A DNA stretch of 64,000 bases, taken from the NCBI GenBank assembly GCA_023418925.1, contig JAEZYS010000017.1, positions 62,001 to 126,000 of the forward strand. The letters run 5' to 3'. Made by a program: the position numbers and the translations under genes. Positions 1 to 8,663 of this stretch are shown here, piece by piece; position 1 is the first letter of the stretch; every line of letters starts with the position of its first letter. Origin of the DNA: Bacillota bacterium (GTDB taxonomy: Bacteria > Bacillota > Clostridia > Oscillospirales > Ruminococcaceae). The notes below the pieces were generated by a model that saw nothing but the letters and a program-made list of their open reading frames with translations, was not told where the DNA came from and ran no database searches.

Positions 1-559
1 TCTTATAAATTCCGCCGTGGTTTTCAGCAATGGACATATCATTGTCATTGACAACAATAATAAAATTGCTGTTCTGTTCACCAACAAAATCAAGCCCTTC
101 AAAAGCTTCGCCGCCGCTAAGCGAACCGTCCCCTATAACAGCGATGATATTTCCTTTTTCACCTTTAAGGTCTCTTGCTCTTGCAAGTCCGCTTGCAAGA
201 CTTACTGAAGTAGAAGTGTGGCCGACAATAAAGAAGTCATGTTCACTTTCGATTGGGTCCGTAAAGCATGAAACATCATCATAATGCTCCTCATAAAGGA
301 AAGCATCCTTTCTTCCTGTAAGCATTTTGTGACAGTAGCTCTGGTGTGAAATATCTAGCACAATCTTGTCCTCAGGAGAATTAAATACATAGTGAAGAGC
401 AATAGTAGCTTCAATAATACCCAGATTCGGGCCAACGTGCCCACCATGGAGACTCATTCTTTTAATAAGAGCCTGTCGTATTTCAGCAGCAAGTGTATTA
501 AGCTGTTCATTGTTCAGTGCTTTCACATCTGTTGGATTGTTAATTTTCTCAATATACAT
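1..559 (-). CDS. dxs: 1-deoxy-D-xylulose-5-phosphate synthase-like protein, 5' part
   Basis: Partial: the frame runs off the left edge, so only about 186 N-terminal residues are present. Dxs condenses pyruvate with glyceraldehyde 3-phosphate, using thiamine diphosphate, to start the MEP isoprenoid route and supply DXP for thiamine and pyridoxal. The N-terminal transketolase-type domain is clear: GGHVGPNLG near residue 40, a SHQSYCHKMLTGR segment (GHQAYPHK in classical Dxs), GHTSTS, and the ThDP-binding GDGSLSGGEAFEG to NDN motif. The ATG at 557-559 has AGGAGG eight bases upstream. The sequence resembles the shorter Dxs-like paralogues of Clostridia, so a role as a second, specialised Dxs is possible. 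Its promoter looks MerR-controlled. Confidence 0.85.
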   Translation of the reverse strand, partial: MYIEKINNPTDVKALNNEQLNTLAAEIRQALIKRMSLHGGHVGPNLGIIEATIALHYVFNSPEDKIVLDISHQSYCHKMLTGRKDAFLYEEHYDDVSCFTDPIESEHDFFIVGHTSTSVSLASGLARARDLKGEKGNIIAVIGDGSLSGGEAFEGLDFVGEQNSNFIIVVNDNDMSIAENHGGIYK

Positions 560-590
560 ATTTTTTACCTCCTAGAATTGTAATATAACC

Positions 591-621
591 ATTATAAACT
601 TTGGAGTTAACTCCATGTCAA
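591..621 (-). promoter_or_regulatory. MerR-type promoter of the dxs-like gene
   Basis: On the minus strand TTGACA (616-621) and TATAAT (591-596) are separated by 19 bp instead of 17. The spacer contains the perfect 14-bp palindrome TGGAGTTAACTCCA (602-615). A long spacer with a centred dyad is the classic architecture of promoters activated by MerR-family regulators. The start site should lie only about 25 bases before the ATG. No merR gene is in the window. The region 622-812 shows no other gene. Confidence 0.75.
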
Positions 622-812
622 GAGGTTTTTTAAAAAAGTAGTAAAAAATGCAGGAAGCTGTATTTTTAGCGGTTTATAATACTGTTCCAAGATATTTTTT
701 AACTAGCTCTTTATCGTATTTTCTAAGCTAAAATTTGATTGTATATAGCATACTGATAACACAATTATACTTTTTGTTTAAAAATGTAAATAACAGTACA
801 GCAATAAAAATT

Positions 813-844
813 AAAGTGGCAGGGTATATTTGTCCTGCCACTTT
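813..844 (-). terminator. Intrinsic terminator after the P-type ATPase
   Basis: An 11-bp perfect stem (AAAGTGGCAGG paired with CCTGCCACTTT) with a 10-nt loop, followed on the minus strand by a U-rich tract. It lies 8 bases past the ATPase stop codon. Confidence 0.85.
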
Positions 845-851
845 ATAAATT

Positions 852-3368
852 TTACTTGTTTCTGATACGCTTAATAAGCTTTACAATTTCATACCACAGA
901 ACAGACACAGCTGCAAGACCGAGTGCCGTCAGAAGATTCATTGCTGACAAAGGCGCAAGTCTTAACAAGCCTGACAAAGGAGAATAGAGGATTATTCCGA
1001 GAAGTGCAAGTGTTCCGAGATTTACTGCCCACATAATTGGGTCCTTGATAAGTCGTTTTGCTGAAATGATGGCAAAGTCATGGTCGGAACTGTTTACCTG
1101 TACAAGGAAGAGGTTTGCAAGCATAATTACAGAAAGACCGATTGCTCTGGCAACAGGGGCATTGTCAGGGTTTCCTGCAAGAGTTAAGAAGTAAGAACCG
1201 AATGAAGCTGCAAATACACATAATCCCTGAATAACAGCTTTTGCTAGAAGTCCTCCTGTCAGCAGTTTTTCCTTAGGATTACGAGGCTTACGATCCATTA
1301 TATCGTTTTCTGCCGGCTGACGTTCAAGAACAATTGAGCAGGTAGGGTCAATAAGAACTTCAAGCAATACTACATGAAGCGGAAGCAGAAGTAAAGCTGA
1401 CGGAATAATGCCAAGGAATGGTGCAAGAAGTGAAGCAAATGCTATCGGAATGTGAATAGTGAATACATAACCTACGGCCTTGCGTATGTTATCGTAAATT
1501 CTTCTGCCGTCTCTTACAGTTTCAACAATAGTAGTAAAATTATCATCCATAAGGATAAGGTCGGAAGCCTCTCTTGAAACTTCACTTCCACGCTTGCCCA
1601 TTGCAATGCCTATGTCTGCATATTTAAGTGCAGGGGCATCGTTTACGCCGTCACCTGTCATAGCAACTATTTCGCCGTTTTCCTTGAATGCCTTGACAAT
1701 ACGCATTTTATGTTCAGGAACAACTCGGGAGAAGATTGAAACTTTCTTTACAGCTTCCCTGAGTTCATCATCATTCATGCTGTTGAGCATATCACCTGTA
1801 ATAATATTGTCACAGCAAGGAAATCCGATTTTCTTTGCAATAGCAGAAGCAGTTGTTCCGTTGTCGCCTGTAATCATTACAACACGGATTCCTGCACGGT
1901 TGCAGACTGCAATATCGTCCTTTACGCTCTCTCTTGGCGGGTCAGCAAGACCGATAAGTCCTAACAGTTCAAGGCGGCAATCTGTAATTGAAGCTGGGAT
2001 CTGATCATCAGATTCAGGTTTAGCAGAAGCTACTGCAATAACACGCAGACCTTCCGAAGAAAGTGCATTGATCTGTTCTTCGGCAGATTTTCGCTGTTCG
2101 TCTGTAAGATTGCAGATTGTGAGTATACGTTCAGGGCTGCCTTTTGCTGCAATGACAAGCTCACCGTTTATACGCCAGATGTGCCCCATCATTTTCAGCT
2201 CATTTGTAAAAGCATACTCACTGACAAATTCATTTTTGAAGAGGTCTTTTGCTGAAATGCCATTTTGCTCACAATATGCAAGCATTGCTTTTTCCATAGG
2301 GTCATAAGCTTCTGTTTCACAGCCAAGTCCCATTGTTTCAATAAGATTTTTTTCAGTACCGCTTGCAGTCCATGTTTTCTGAACTGTCATCTGGTTCATA
2401 GTAATTGTTCCTGTCTTATCAACGCAAAGCACGGATACAGCACCGAGAGTTTCAACGCTAGGAAGCTTTCTTACAAGTGAATGTTTCTTAGCAAGTCTCC
2501 ATGCGCCCATTGACAAGAAAACGGTAAGAATAACAGGGAATTCTTCAGGTATCATTGCCATTGCAAGGGTAACACCTGAAAGCACACTTTCAATTAGTCG
2601 GTCAACTGTATCATGGTCAGCCAGATTAAACCATGTGAAAATCGCAACAAGTACAAAAAGCACACCTGCAATAATTGCACTGGTTTTTACTAGTTTACCT
2701 GTTTGTTTCTGGAGTGGGGTGTCCTCTTCTGGAGCAGAAGCAACACCCGCACCAATTTTACCGTATTCTGTTTCTGTTCCGATTTTATCTACAAGTACAG
2801 TTGCACTGCCCTGTGTACAGAGTGTTCCTGCATAGCAATAATCCTTGCGCCAGTAATCTGTCGTTGGTTCTGCTTTTTCTGAAGTAACTTTCCATACTCC
2901 TTCAGCTTCACCTGTAAGGGAAGATTCATCAACGCATAAATCTGCACATTTAAGAACAACACCATCAGCAGGAATCTTGATACCTTCACATATTAACATA
3001 AGATCACCGGGAACAAGGTCAGCACTTGCAATAGTCTGCTCATTTCCATCACGAATAACTGTTATGTGCGGTGCAGACAGGTCCTTGAGGGCATTGAGGG
3101 TTTTGTCGGTTTTCCATTCCTGAATTACATCAATGCTGATAATGCCTACAACAAATATAAGCATAATTGCACCGTCTCTCGGCTCACCGAGAACAAAGTA
3201 AATAACAGCCGCAATAATCAGCAGCAGGAACATAGGTTCACATATAATGTGAAAAACCTTCTTAATAAAGCTTTCTTTCTTCTGGGGTGTAAGTTCGTTT
3301 TTGCCATATTTATTTTGTAATTCTTTAGCTTCGGCAGAGCTAAGACCAGCCATGTTTTTGTTTGTCAT
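852..3368 (-). CDS. P2-type cation-transporting ATPase (calcium-pump-like)
   Basis: An 838-residue membrane pump that would use ATP to export a cation. Order: N-terminal cation-ATPase domain (1-70), two membrane helices, actuator domain with SLTGEAEGV (TGE loop), helix pair with PEEFP in place of the PEGLP ion-site motif, phosphorylation loop DKTGTIT with the catalytic Asp near residue 317, nucleotide-binding domain with KGSPER, the hinge MTGDGVNDAPALK, then a C-terminal membrane bundle. The start ATG at 3366-3368 has GGGAGA seven bases upstream; an upstream GTG in frame lies inside that ribosome binding site and is rejected. PEEFP occurs in bacterial Ca2+/Mn2+-type pumps, but the ion cannot be fixed from sequence. 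It is monocistronic behind an unusually long structured leader. Confidence 0.9.
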   Translation of the reverse strand: MTNKNMAGLSSAEAKELQNKYGKNELTPQKKESFIKKVFHIICEPMFLLLIIAAVIYFVLGEPRDGAIMLIFVVGIISIDVIQEWKTDKTLNALKDLSAPHITVIRDGNEQTIASADLVPGDLMLICEGIKIPADGVVLKCADLCVDESSLTGEAEGVWKVTSEKAEPTTDYWRKDYCYAGTLCTQGSATVLVDKIGTETEYGKIGAGVASAPEEDTPLQKQTGKLVKTSAIIAGVLFVLVAIFTWFNLADHDTVDRLIESVLSGVTLAMAMIPEEFPVILTVFLSMGAWRLAKKHSLVRKLPSVETLGAVSVLCVDKTGTITMNQMTVQKTWTASGTEKNLIETMGLGCETEAYDPMEKAMLAYCEQNGISAKDLFKNEFVSEYAFTNELKMMGHIWRINGELVIAAKGSPERILTICNLTDEQRKSAEEQINALSSEGLRVIAVASAKPESDDQIPASITDCRLELLGLIGLADPPRESVKDDIAVCNRAGIRVVMITGDNGTTASAIAKKIGFPCCDNIITGDMLNSMNDDELREAVKKVSIFSRVVPEHKMRIVKAFKENGEIVAMTGDGVNDAPALKYADIGIAMGKRGSEVSREASDLILMDDNFTTIVETVRDGRRIYDNIRKAVGYVFTIHIPIAFASLLAPFLGIIPSALLLLPLHVVLLEVLIDPTCSIVLERQPAENDIMDRKPRNPKEKLLTGGLLAKAVIQGLCVFAASFGSYFLTLAGNPDNAPVARAIGLSVIMLANLFLVQVNSSDHDFAIISAKRLIKDPIMWAVNLGTLALLGIILYSPLSGLLRLAPLSAMNLLTALGLAAVSVLWYEIVKLIKRIRNK

Positions 3369-3629
3369 AAAAAATCTCCCTTTCACTTAAAAAGTATTTG
3401 AAATCCCTTATGGCACTCCATATGAGACGAGAATTCCGAATGGGTATAAAAATAGCACACCCATGGAACATACTACTGTCCCACAGATATGCTTCATAAT
3501 CATAATAAGCAATTCTGTTGCCGTTCGTTGGACGGCCCGGCCCCACGCCCTTAAGGGCATCGCCTGCTCAGTTTGTACTGTTGATCTCGCATTTCTTGTT
3601 GCTGGAAATGTAATGCAGTGCAAAGAGTT
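3369..3629 (-). promoter_or_regulatory. Long structured 5' leader of the cation ATPase, candidate metal-sensing RNA
   Basis: About 260 nt between a strong promoter and the ATPase start, with no convincing ORF. On the minus strand it holds a GC-rich block with GCCCTTAAGGGC near 3550, a CCGTC...GACGG-like stem near 3530, and a late hairpin ATGGGT...ACCCAT around 3440-3465. It is much richer in GC than the neighbouring intergenic DNA. I could not match it to the consensus of M-box, yybP-ykoY, NiCo or fluoride riboswitches from memory, so the class is open. Confidence 0.4.
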
Positions 3630-3635
3630 TAAGTG

Positions 3636-3664
3636 ATTGTAACATACAAAGAGTCATTTGTCAA
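3636..3664 (-). promoter_or_regulatory. Sigma-A promoter of the cation ATPase
   Basis: On the minus strand TTGACA (3659-3664), a 17-bp spacer and TACAAT (3636-3641). The predicted start is near 3629, which gives the ATPase its long untranslated leader. Confidence 0.8.
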
Positions 3665-3784
3665 CACTTTATAATAACTTTTTCGCATTTGTATCTGGTG
3701 CGTTCTGCTATTGTATCAATAACACAATATATGTTTGAATAATCAAAATGTTAAGAAACTGAATGTTAATATATGCTGTTTTTG

Positions 3785-3813
3785 TTGACATATTCTAAGT
3801 TTTATATTAAAAT
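3785..3813 (+). promoter_or_regulatory. Promoter of the AraC regulator / MFS pair
   Basis: TTGACA (3785-3790), 17-bp spacer, TAAAAT (3808-3813). A short CTCG...CGAG inverted repeat follows at about 3819-3838, just downstream of the expected start, and could be an operator. Confidence 0.65.
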
Positions 3814-3911
3814 GTACTTCTCGGCAAAAAAAGTCGAGATTTTATCCTTTTATACTTATATAATAGTAAACAAATGAGAAGTCTGCAAAACTTTGAAAGG
3901 GTGATTATAAA

Positions 3912-4796
3912 ATGACAGAGCAAACCTTTGCAGTTCAGCGTATGCAGGATTATATTGCAGAAAACCTTGATAAAGAGATTTCGTTGTCAGATCTTGCACG
4001 TGTATCATTGTATTCACCGTGGCATTCCTACCGTCTGTTCAAGACTTACACAGGTATGACACCATCAGAGTATATAAGGCGGCTTCGTCTTTCCCGTTCA
4101 GCCCTGCGTCTTAAAAAAGAAAATTGCAGGGTTATTGATGTGGCTTTTGATATGGGATTTGGAAGCGTGGATGGGTATCAGAGAGCATTTTTCCGTGAGT
4201 TCGGCTGCAACCCCGGTGAATATGCCAAAGAACCTGTCCCGATTTCTCTTTTTGTACCATTTGGTGTTAAATTTAAAGAGTTAAGAAAGGATAATATTGA
4301 TATGGAAAACTTACAAAATGTTTTTATCCAGCTAATAAACAAGCCTGAACGTAAGGTTATTATAAAACGTGGAATAAATGCAGAGGATTACTTTCATTAT
4401 TGTGATGAAGTGGGGTGTGACATCTGGGGAATACTTGTCAGCATGGATTCCCTTTGCGGAGAACCTGTCTGTATGTGGCTGCCTGAAAAATATAAAACTC
4501 TGGGAACATCTTTATATGTCCAGGGAGTTGAAAAAGACTGCGATTTTGAAGGGATTATTCCAGAAGGCTTTGATGTAATCACACTTCCAGCCGCTTCATA
4601 TCTTATGTTTCAGGGGGAACCTTTTAAAGAGGAAAATTACAGTCAAGCTATTCTTTCTGTTCAGTATTCAATAAGTAAATATGATCCTTCCGTTATAGGC
4701 TATGAATGGGATAATGAAAATCCAAGAATTCAGCTTGAGCCAAGGGGAGAGCGTGGCTACATTGAAATGCGTGCAGTAAGAAAATTGAACAGATAA
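3912..4796 (+). CDS. AraC-family regulator with C-terminal GyrI-like effector domain
   Basis: A 294-residue transcription factor. Residues 1-110 form the double helix-turn-helix DNA-binding domain (SLSDLARVSLYSPWHSYRLF, TPSEYIRRLRLSRS, VIDVAFDMGFGSVDGYQRAF). Residues 130-290 look like the GyrI/Rob-type small-molecule-binding domain that in BmrR and Rob relatives binds amphipathic compounds. The start is preceded by AAAGGGTG. It lies 18 bases upstream of an MFS exporter in the same direction, so the likely job is ligand-responsive control of that efflux pump. The inducer is unknown. Confidence 0.88.
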   Translation: MTEQTFAVQRMQDYIAENLDKEISLSDLARVSLYSPWHSYRLFKTYTGMTPSEYIRRLRLSRSALRLKKENCRVIDVAFDMGFGSVDGYQRAFFREFGCNPGEYAKEPVPISLFVPFGVKFKELRKDNIDMENLQNVFIQLINKPERKVIIKRGINAEDYFHYCDEVGCDIWGILVSMDSLCGEPVCMWLPEKYKTLGTSLYVQGVEKDCDFEGIIPEGFDVITLPAASYLMFQGEPFKEENYSQAILSVQYSISKYDPSVIGYEWDNENPRIQLEPRGERGYIEMRAVRKLNR

Positions 4797-4814
4797 TACG
4801 GAGGACAAAGACAA

Positions 4815-6047
4815 ATGAGTATAAATTCATCATGGAAAAGTAAAACTATACTTTTTCTTATAAGCCAGTGTATCACATTGTTCGGGTCAACGCTGGTACA
4901 GATGGCGATTGTATGGTATGTAACATTACAAACATCTAGCGGAGCATGGGTAGCGGCATTTACAGTATGCGCTTACATTCCGCAGTTTCTGATTTCCTTT
5001 GTCGGAGGGGTATGGGCAGACCGCCACAGCCGTAAAAAGCTTATTATTGGTGCAGACGCTGTAATTGCCGCTGTAACTCTTGTAATGGTGTTTGCAATGC
5101 CATATTTCTCGACAGAACCTGCTTTGCTGACGGGATTTCTTGTAATGTCAGTAATCCGTTCCTTTGGAGCAGGAGTTCAGACGCCTGCGGTGAATGCAGT
5201 AATTCCACAGCTTGTTCCTGAAGAACATCTTATGCGTTTCAATGGGATAAATGCAACTATGCAGTCAATCGTTCAATTTGCAGCTCCTGCTGCTGCGGGT
5301 GCAATTCTTACGGTCAGTACATTGAGATTAACATTGCTTATCGACATTGTTACAGCAATAATCGGAATAGGACTTCTTTCGTGCGTTCTTATTCCTAAGC
5401 AGGAACACAAATCAGAAAAAGTTTCTGTTTTAGCAGATATGAAGGTTGGCATAAGGTATGCTTTTTCAGAAAAATTTATCGGTAGGCTTCTTATTATTTA
5501 TGGTCTTTTCATATTCCTGTGTGTTCCGGGAGGATTTCTTGCACAGCTCCTTGTAAGCCGTACTTTCGGAGATACATATTGGTATCTGACAGCAGTTGAG
5601 CTTGTAGGCTTCGGCGGTATGGCAGGGGGCGGTCTGCTCATGGGAACATGGGGCGGCTTCAAAAACCGAGTAAAAACACTTTGGGTTGGTTTGATTGCAT
5701 TTGGTATAATGGCAATAGGACTGGGAATGTCACGGAACTTTATCCTGTATCTTGTTTTTATGCTGCTATACGGAATTGCAGTGACTATGATGCAGACTGC
5801 AACCACAACTTTGATTCAGGAAAATGCTGATGTTTCTGTGCAGGGAAGAGTATTTGGACTGCTTGGGTCAATGTATGCAGGATTTCTGCCTATTGGAATG
5901 ATAGTATTCGGTTCTCTTGCCGATATAATTTCATTGCAGTGGATGGCTGTCGCTTCTGGTGTTGCGCAGATAATTATGGCAATTATTGCGGGGCTTACAC
6001 TCAAGGTACCTGTTAAAAGTCCGATTGTATTGGATGACAATTCATGA
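4815..6047 (+). CDS. MFS efflux transporter (MFS_3 / Mef-like)
   Basis: A 410-residue protein with about twelve hydrophobic segments. The loop between helices 2 and 3 carries the MFS signature GVWADRHSRKKLI. The fold and start resemble the group of macrolide-efflux (Mef) and enterobactin-exporter proteins, which export drugs or siderophores by proton antiport. It is cotranscribed with the AraC regulator (GGAGG 10 bases before the ATG) and closed by a strong bidirectional terminator. The substrate is not predictable. Confidence 0.85.
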   Translation: MSINSSWKSKTILFLISQCITLFGSTLVQMAIVWYVTLQTSSGAWVAAFTVCAYIPQFLISFVGGVWADRHSRKKLIIGADAVIAAVTLVMVFAMPYFSTEPALLTGFLVMSVIRSFGAGVQTPAVNAVIPQLVPEEHLMRFNGINATMQSIVQFAAPAAAGAILTVSTLRLTLLIDIVTAIIGIGLLSCVLIPKQEHKSEKVSVLADMKVGIRYAFSEKFIGRLLIIYGLFIFLCVPGGFLAQLLVSRTFGDTYWYLTAVELVGFGGMAGGGLLMGTWGGFKNRVKTLWVGLIAFGIMAIGLGMSRNFILYLVFMLLYGIAVTMMQTATTTLIQENADVSVQGRVFGLLGSMYAGFLPIGMIVFGSLADIISLQWMAVASGVAQIIMAIIAGLTLKVPVKSPIVLDDNS

Positions 6048-6048
6048 T

Positions 6049-6089
6049 AAAAAGAGAGCAGACGCTTAATTTGCGTCTGCTCTCTTTTT
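6049..6089. terminator. Bidirectional terminator between the MFS gene and trpA
   Basis: A 17-bp perfect stem (6049-6065 with 6073-6089) and 7-nt loop. The A-rich and T-rich flanks make it work for the converging transcripts on both strands; it overlaps the last codons of trpA. Confidence 0.92.
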
Positions 6090-6861
6090 ATTGAATGGTT
6101 GCTTGTTTCATGGTTTGAATATATTCCCCGACAGGTTCAGAGGAATCCTTTCCATATTTCCCGATAAGCTTCATTATTGCCGAGCCGACAATTACACCAT
6201 CTGAAAGCTTTGCCATCTTTTCAGCCTGTTCGGGCGTTGATATGCCAAAACCTATTGCACATGGAATATCTGTATTCTTTCGCACAACCTCTATAATGGA
6301 GGATAAATCTGTGGTGATTTCGCTTCTTGTTCCCGTTACACCGAGGCTTGAAACAATGTAAAGGAATCCTTCTGCTTCTTTAGCAATCATTGCAATGCGG
6401 TCAGCTGACGTAGGGGCAATCAGAGATATAAATGATACACCATATTTCTGACAAATCGGCAGGAATTCTTCTTTTTCCTCAAACGGAACATCAGGCAGTA
6501 TAATTCCGTCAATTCCTATATCCTTGCAGGATGAAATGAATTTTTCTGACCCATAGGAAAAAACAACATTAGCATAAGTCATAAATACAAGAGGTATAGT
6601 TACCTTTCTGCGCAGATTTCTTACAAAGTCAAAAATCTTATCTGTTGTAACTCCATTTGAAAGTGCCCTCATATTTGCCGCCTGAATAACAGGGCCTTCA
6701 GCAGTAGGATCAGAAAACGGAATACCAAGTTCAATTATATCTGCGCCGTTTTTAACAGCCGCAAGCACAATTTTTTCTGTTGTTATAAGGTCAGGATCCC
6801 CGCATGTGATAAACGGGATAAATGCCTTCCCATCTGCAAATGCTGATCTGATGTTACTCAT
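6088..6861 (-). CDS. trpA: Tryptophan synthase alpha chain
   Basis: 257 residues, the usual length. The alpha subunit cleaves indole-3-glycerol phosphate to indole and glyceraldehyde 3-phosphate and passes indole to TrpB. The motif ELGIPFSDPTAEGP contains the catalytic Glu (residue 44). The position of the second catalytic acid (Asp60 of the Salmonella enzyme, in LADGP) is Glu here (TAEGP), a variant I recall from other Clostridia. The ATG at 6859-6861 has GGGGGGAAG upstream and overlaps the end of trpB by 8 bases. Last gene of the trp operon. Confidence 0.95.
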   Translation of the reverse strand: MSNIRSAFADGKAFIPFITCGDPDLITTEKIVLAAVKNGADIIELGIPFSDPTAEGPVIQAANMRALSNGVTTDKIFDFVRNLRRKVTIPLVFMTYANVVFSYGSEKFISSCKDIGIDGIILPDVPFEEKEEFLPICQKYGVSFISLIAPTSADRIAMIAKEAEGFLYIVSSLGVTGTRSEITTDLSSIIEVVRKNTDIPCAIGFGISTPEQAEKMAKLSDGVIVGSAIMKLIGKYGKDSSEPVGEYIQTMKQATIQ

Positions 6862-8044
6862 AAATTTCTTCCCCCCTGTATCGTGCAATTGCCGCACAAT
6901 CCTTGTCTCCTCTGCCTGAAACTGTTATGACGATAATTTTATCCTTAGCCATTTCAGGTGCTATTTTCATTGCATATGCTACTGCATGAGCAGATTCAAT
7001 TGCAGGAATGATACCTTCCGTACGTGAAAGGAACTCAAATGCATTTACTGCTTCTTCGTCTGTTACAGGGACATACTCCGCTCTGCCGGTATCATGTAGA
7101 AAAGCATGTTCAGGGCCAATGCCGGGATAGTCAAGTCCTGCGGAAATCGAATATACAGGAGCAATCTGACCGTATTCATCCTGACAGAAATATGACTTCA
7201 TTCCATGAAAGATTCCGGCTCTTCCAGTGGTAATTGTTGCGGCTGTTTCAAAGGTATCAACGCCTCTGCCTGCCGCTTCACAGCCAATCAGACGGACTTT
7301 CTTATCGTTAATAAAGTGATAGAAACTGCCCATTGCATTTGAGCCTCCGCCCACACAGGCTATTACTGCATCAGGAAGTCTGCCATCTTTTGCAAGAATC
7401 TGCTCCTTTATTTCTTTTGAAATGACAGATTGAAAGTCACGTACAATAGTAGGGAACGGGTGAGGACCCATGACAGAACCAAGGCAATAGTGAGTGTCAT
7501 CAATCCGTGAAGTCCATTCACGCATAGCCTCGGAAACAGCATCCTTTAATGTAGCTGTACCGCTTGTTACAGGGACAACCTTTGCCCCGAGAAGTTTCAT
7601 ACGATATACGTTGAGAGCCTGACGTTTTGTATCTTCCTCGCCCATAAAAACTACACATTCCATATTCATCAGAGCTGCCGCAGTAGCGGTTGCAACACCA
7701 TGTTGACCTGCTCCTGTTTCAGCTATCAATCGGGTTTTGCCCATTTTCTTTGCAAGAAGTGCCTGCCCAAGAACATTGTTGATTTTGTGTGACCCAGTGT
7801 GGTTGAGATCTTCACGTTTCAGGTATATTTTTGCGCCGCCAAGGGTCCTTGTCAATTTTTCTGCGTAATAAAGACCTGATGGTCTGTTAGCATACTCATT
7901 AAAGAGATTTGAAAGTTCAAGATTAAAGTCGGTGTCATTTTTATAGTGATTATAAGCTTTTTCAAGTTCAATCACTGCATTCATCAGCGTTTCAGGTATA
8001 TACTGTCCGCCGTGAATGCCAAATCTTCCTTTTGTTTCGCTCAT
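6854..8044 (-). CDS. trpB: Tryptophan synthase beta chain
   Basis: 396 residues. A PLP enzyme that joins indole to serine to make tryptophan. HTGSHKINN carries the PLP Lys87, GAGQHG and the phosphate-binding CVGGGSNAMG loop are present, and the C terminus has SGRGDKD. The start at 8042-8044 is chosen because AAAGGA lies 9 bases upstream; an ATG three codons earlier abuts the Shine-Dalgarno. It is the TrpB1 type that pairs with TrpA. Six bases separate it from trpF. Confidence 0.96.
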   Translation of the reverse strand: MSETKGRFGIHGGQYIPETLMNAVIELEKAYNHYKNDTDFNLELSNLFNEYANRPSGLYYAEKLTRTLGGAKIYLKREDLNHTGSHKINNVLGQALLAKKMGKTRLIAETGAGQHGVATATAAALMNMECVVFMGEEDTKRQALNVYRMKLLGAKVVPVTSGTATLKDAVSEAMREWTSRIDDTHYCLGSVMGPHPFPTIVRDFQSVISKEIKEQILAKDGRLPDAVIACVGGGSNAMGSFYHFINDKKVRLIGCEAAGRGVDTFETAATITTGRAGIFHGMKSYFCQDEYGQIAPVYSISAGLDYPGIGPEHAFLHDTGRAEYVPVTDEEAVNAFEFLSRTEGIIPAIESAHAVAYAMKIAPEMAKDKIIVITVSGRGDKDCAAIARYRGEEIYE

Positions 8045-8049
8045 AAAAA

Positions 8050-8655
8050 TCATTCCTTTCCGTGTTTGACTGCATTGATGAATGCAGCCATTTTTTGTTT
8101 GTCTTTGTATCCGTCTGTTTCAATTGATGTGCTTGCATCAACGCCATATGGTGCAAACTCTGATATTGCTTCAGATACATTATCCGATGTCAGTCCGCCT
8201 GCAAGAAAATATGGTCGGGTTGCTTTTTTCAGCAATGTCCAGTTAAAAGTTCTTCCTGTACCGCAGCCTGTGTCCAGCAGGACAATATCTGCAAGTGATG
8301 AGTTTGCTTCTTTAATATCTTCTTCATTTCTGACAGCAATAGCTTTGATTATCATACAGTCAGTTACATTTTGAAGTCTGTGGATATAGCTGTTATCCTC
8401 ATTTCCGTGAAGCTGAACTGCCCTGATTATCTTTCTTTCAATGATATCAACGATAAAATCAGTGCTTTCATTTACAAATACACCGACAGGAACAATTTCC
8501 TTGTTCAACTTTTTGCTAAGCATTTCTGCAGTATTGACAGAAACATACCTTTTGCTGAATTCTGCAAAAACAAAGCCGATATAATCTGGAGTAAGCTCAT
8601 TTGCGTATTCAATATCGCAAGGCCTTGATAGTCCGCACAATTTTACTTTGGTCAT
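8050..8655 (-). CDS. trpF: Phosphoribosylanthranilate isomerase
   Basis: 201 residues. It carries out the Amadori rearrangement of phosphoribosylanthranilate to CdRP. Family landmarks are KVKLCGLSRPCDIEYAN at the N terminus with the catalytic Cys, LDTG with the catalytic Asp, LAGGLTSDN and GVDASTSIE near the C terminus. By alignment to the family the start is the ATG at 8653-8655, although the good Shine-Dalgarno (GGGGAGG, 8686-8692) lies about 30 bases upstream with a hairpin in between. Confidence 0.93.
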   Translation of the reverse strand: MTKVKLCGLSRPCDIEYANELTPDYIGFVFAEFSKRYVSVNTAEMLSKKLNKEIVPVGVFVNESTDFIVDIIERKIIRAVQLHGNEDNSYIHRLQNVTDCMIIKAIAVRNEEDIKEANSSLADIVLLDTGCGTGRTFNWTLLKKATRPYFLAGGLTSDNVSEAISEFAPYGVDASTSIETDGYKDKQKMAAFINAVKHGKE

Positions 8656-8663
8656 TTTTATGA

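Noticed and set aside
3340..3623. Two minus-strand frames of 68 and 71 codons upstream of the P-type ATPase
   Set aside because: They overlap each other in the GC-rich leader, lack ribosome binding sites and have no family resemblance. The region is better explained as a structured untranslated leader.
3369..3629. Assignment of the ATPase leader to a fluoride, M-box, yybP-ykoY or NiCo riboswitch
   Set aside because: A few short similarities (for example GGCGATG) occur, but the conserved cores of these classes could not be found in order.
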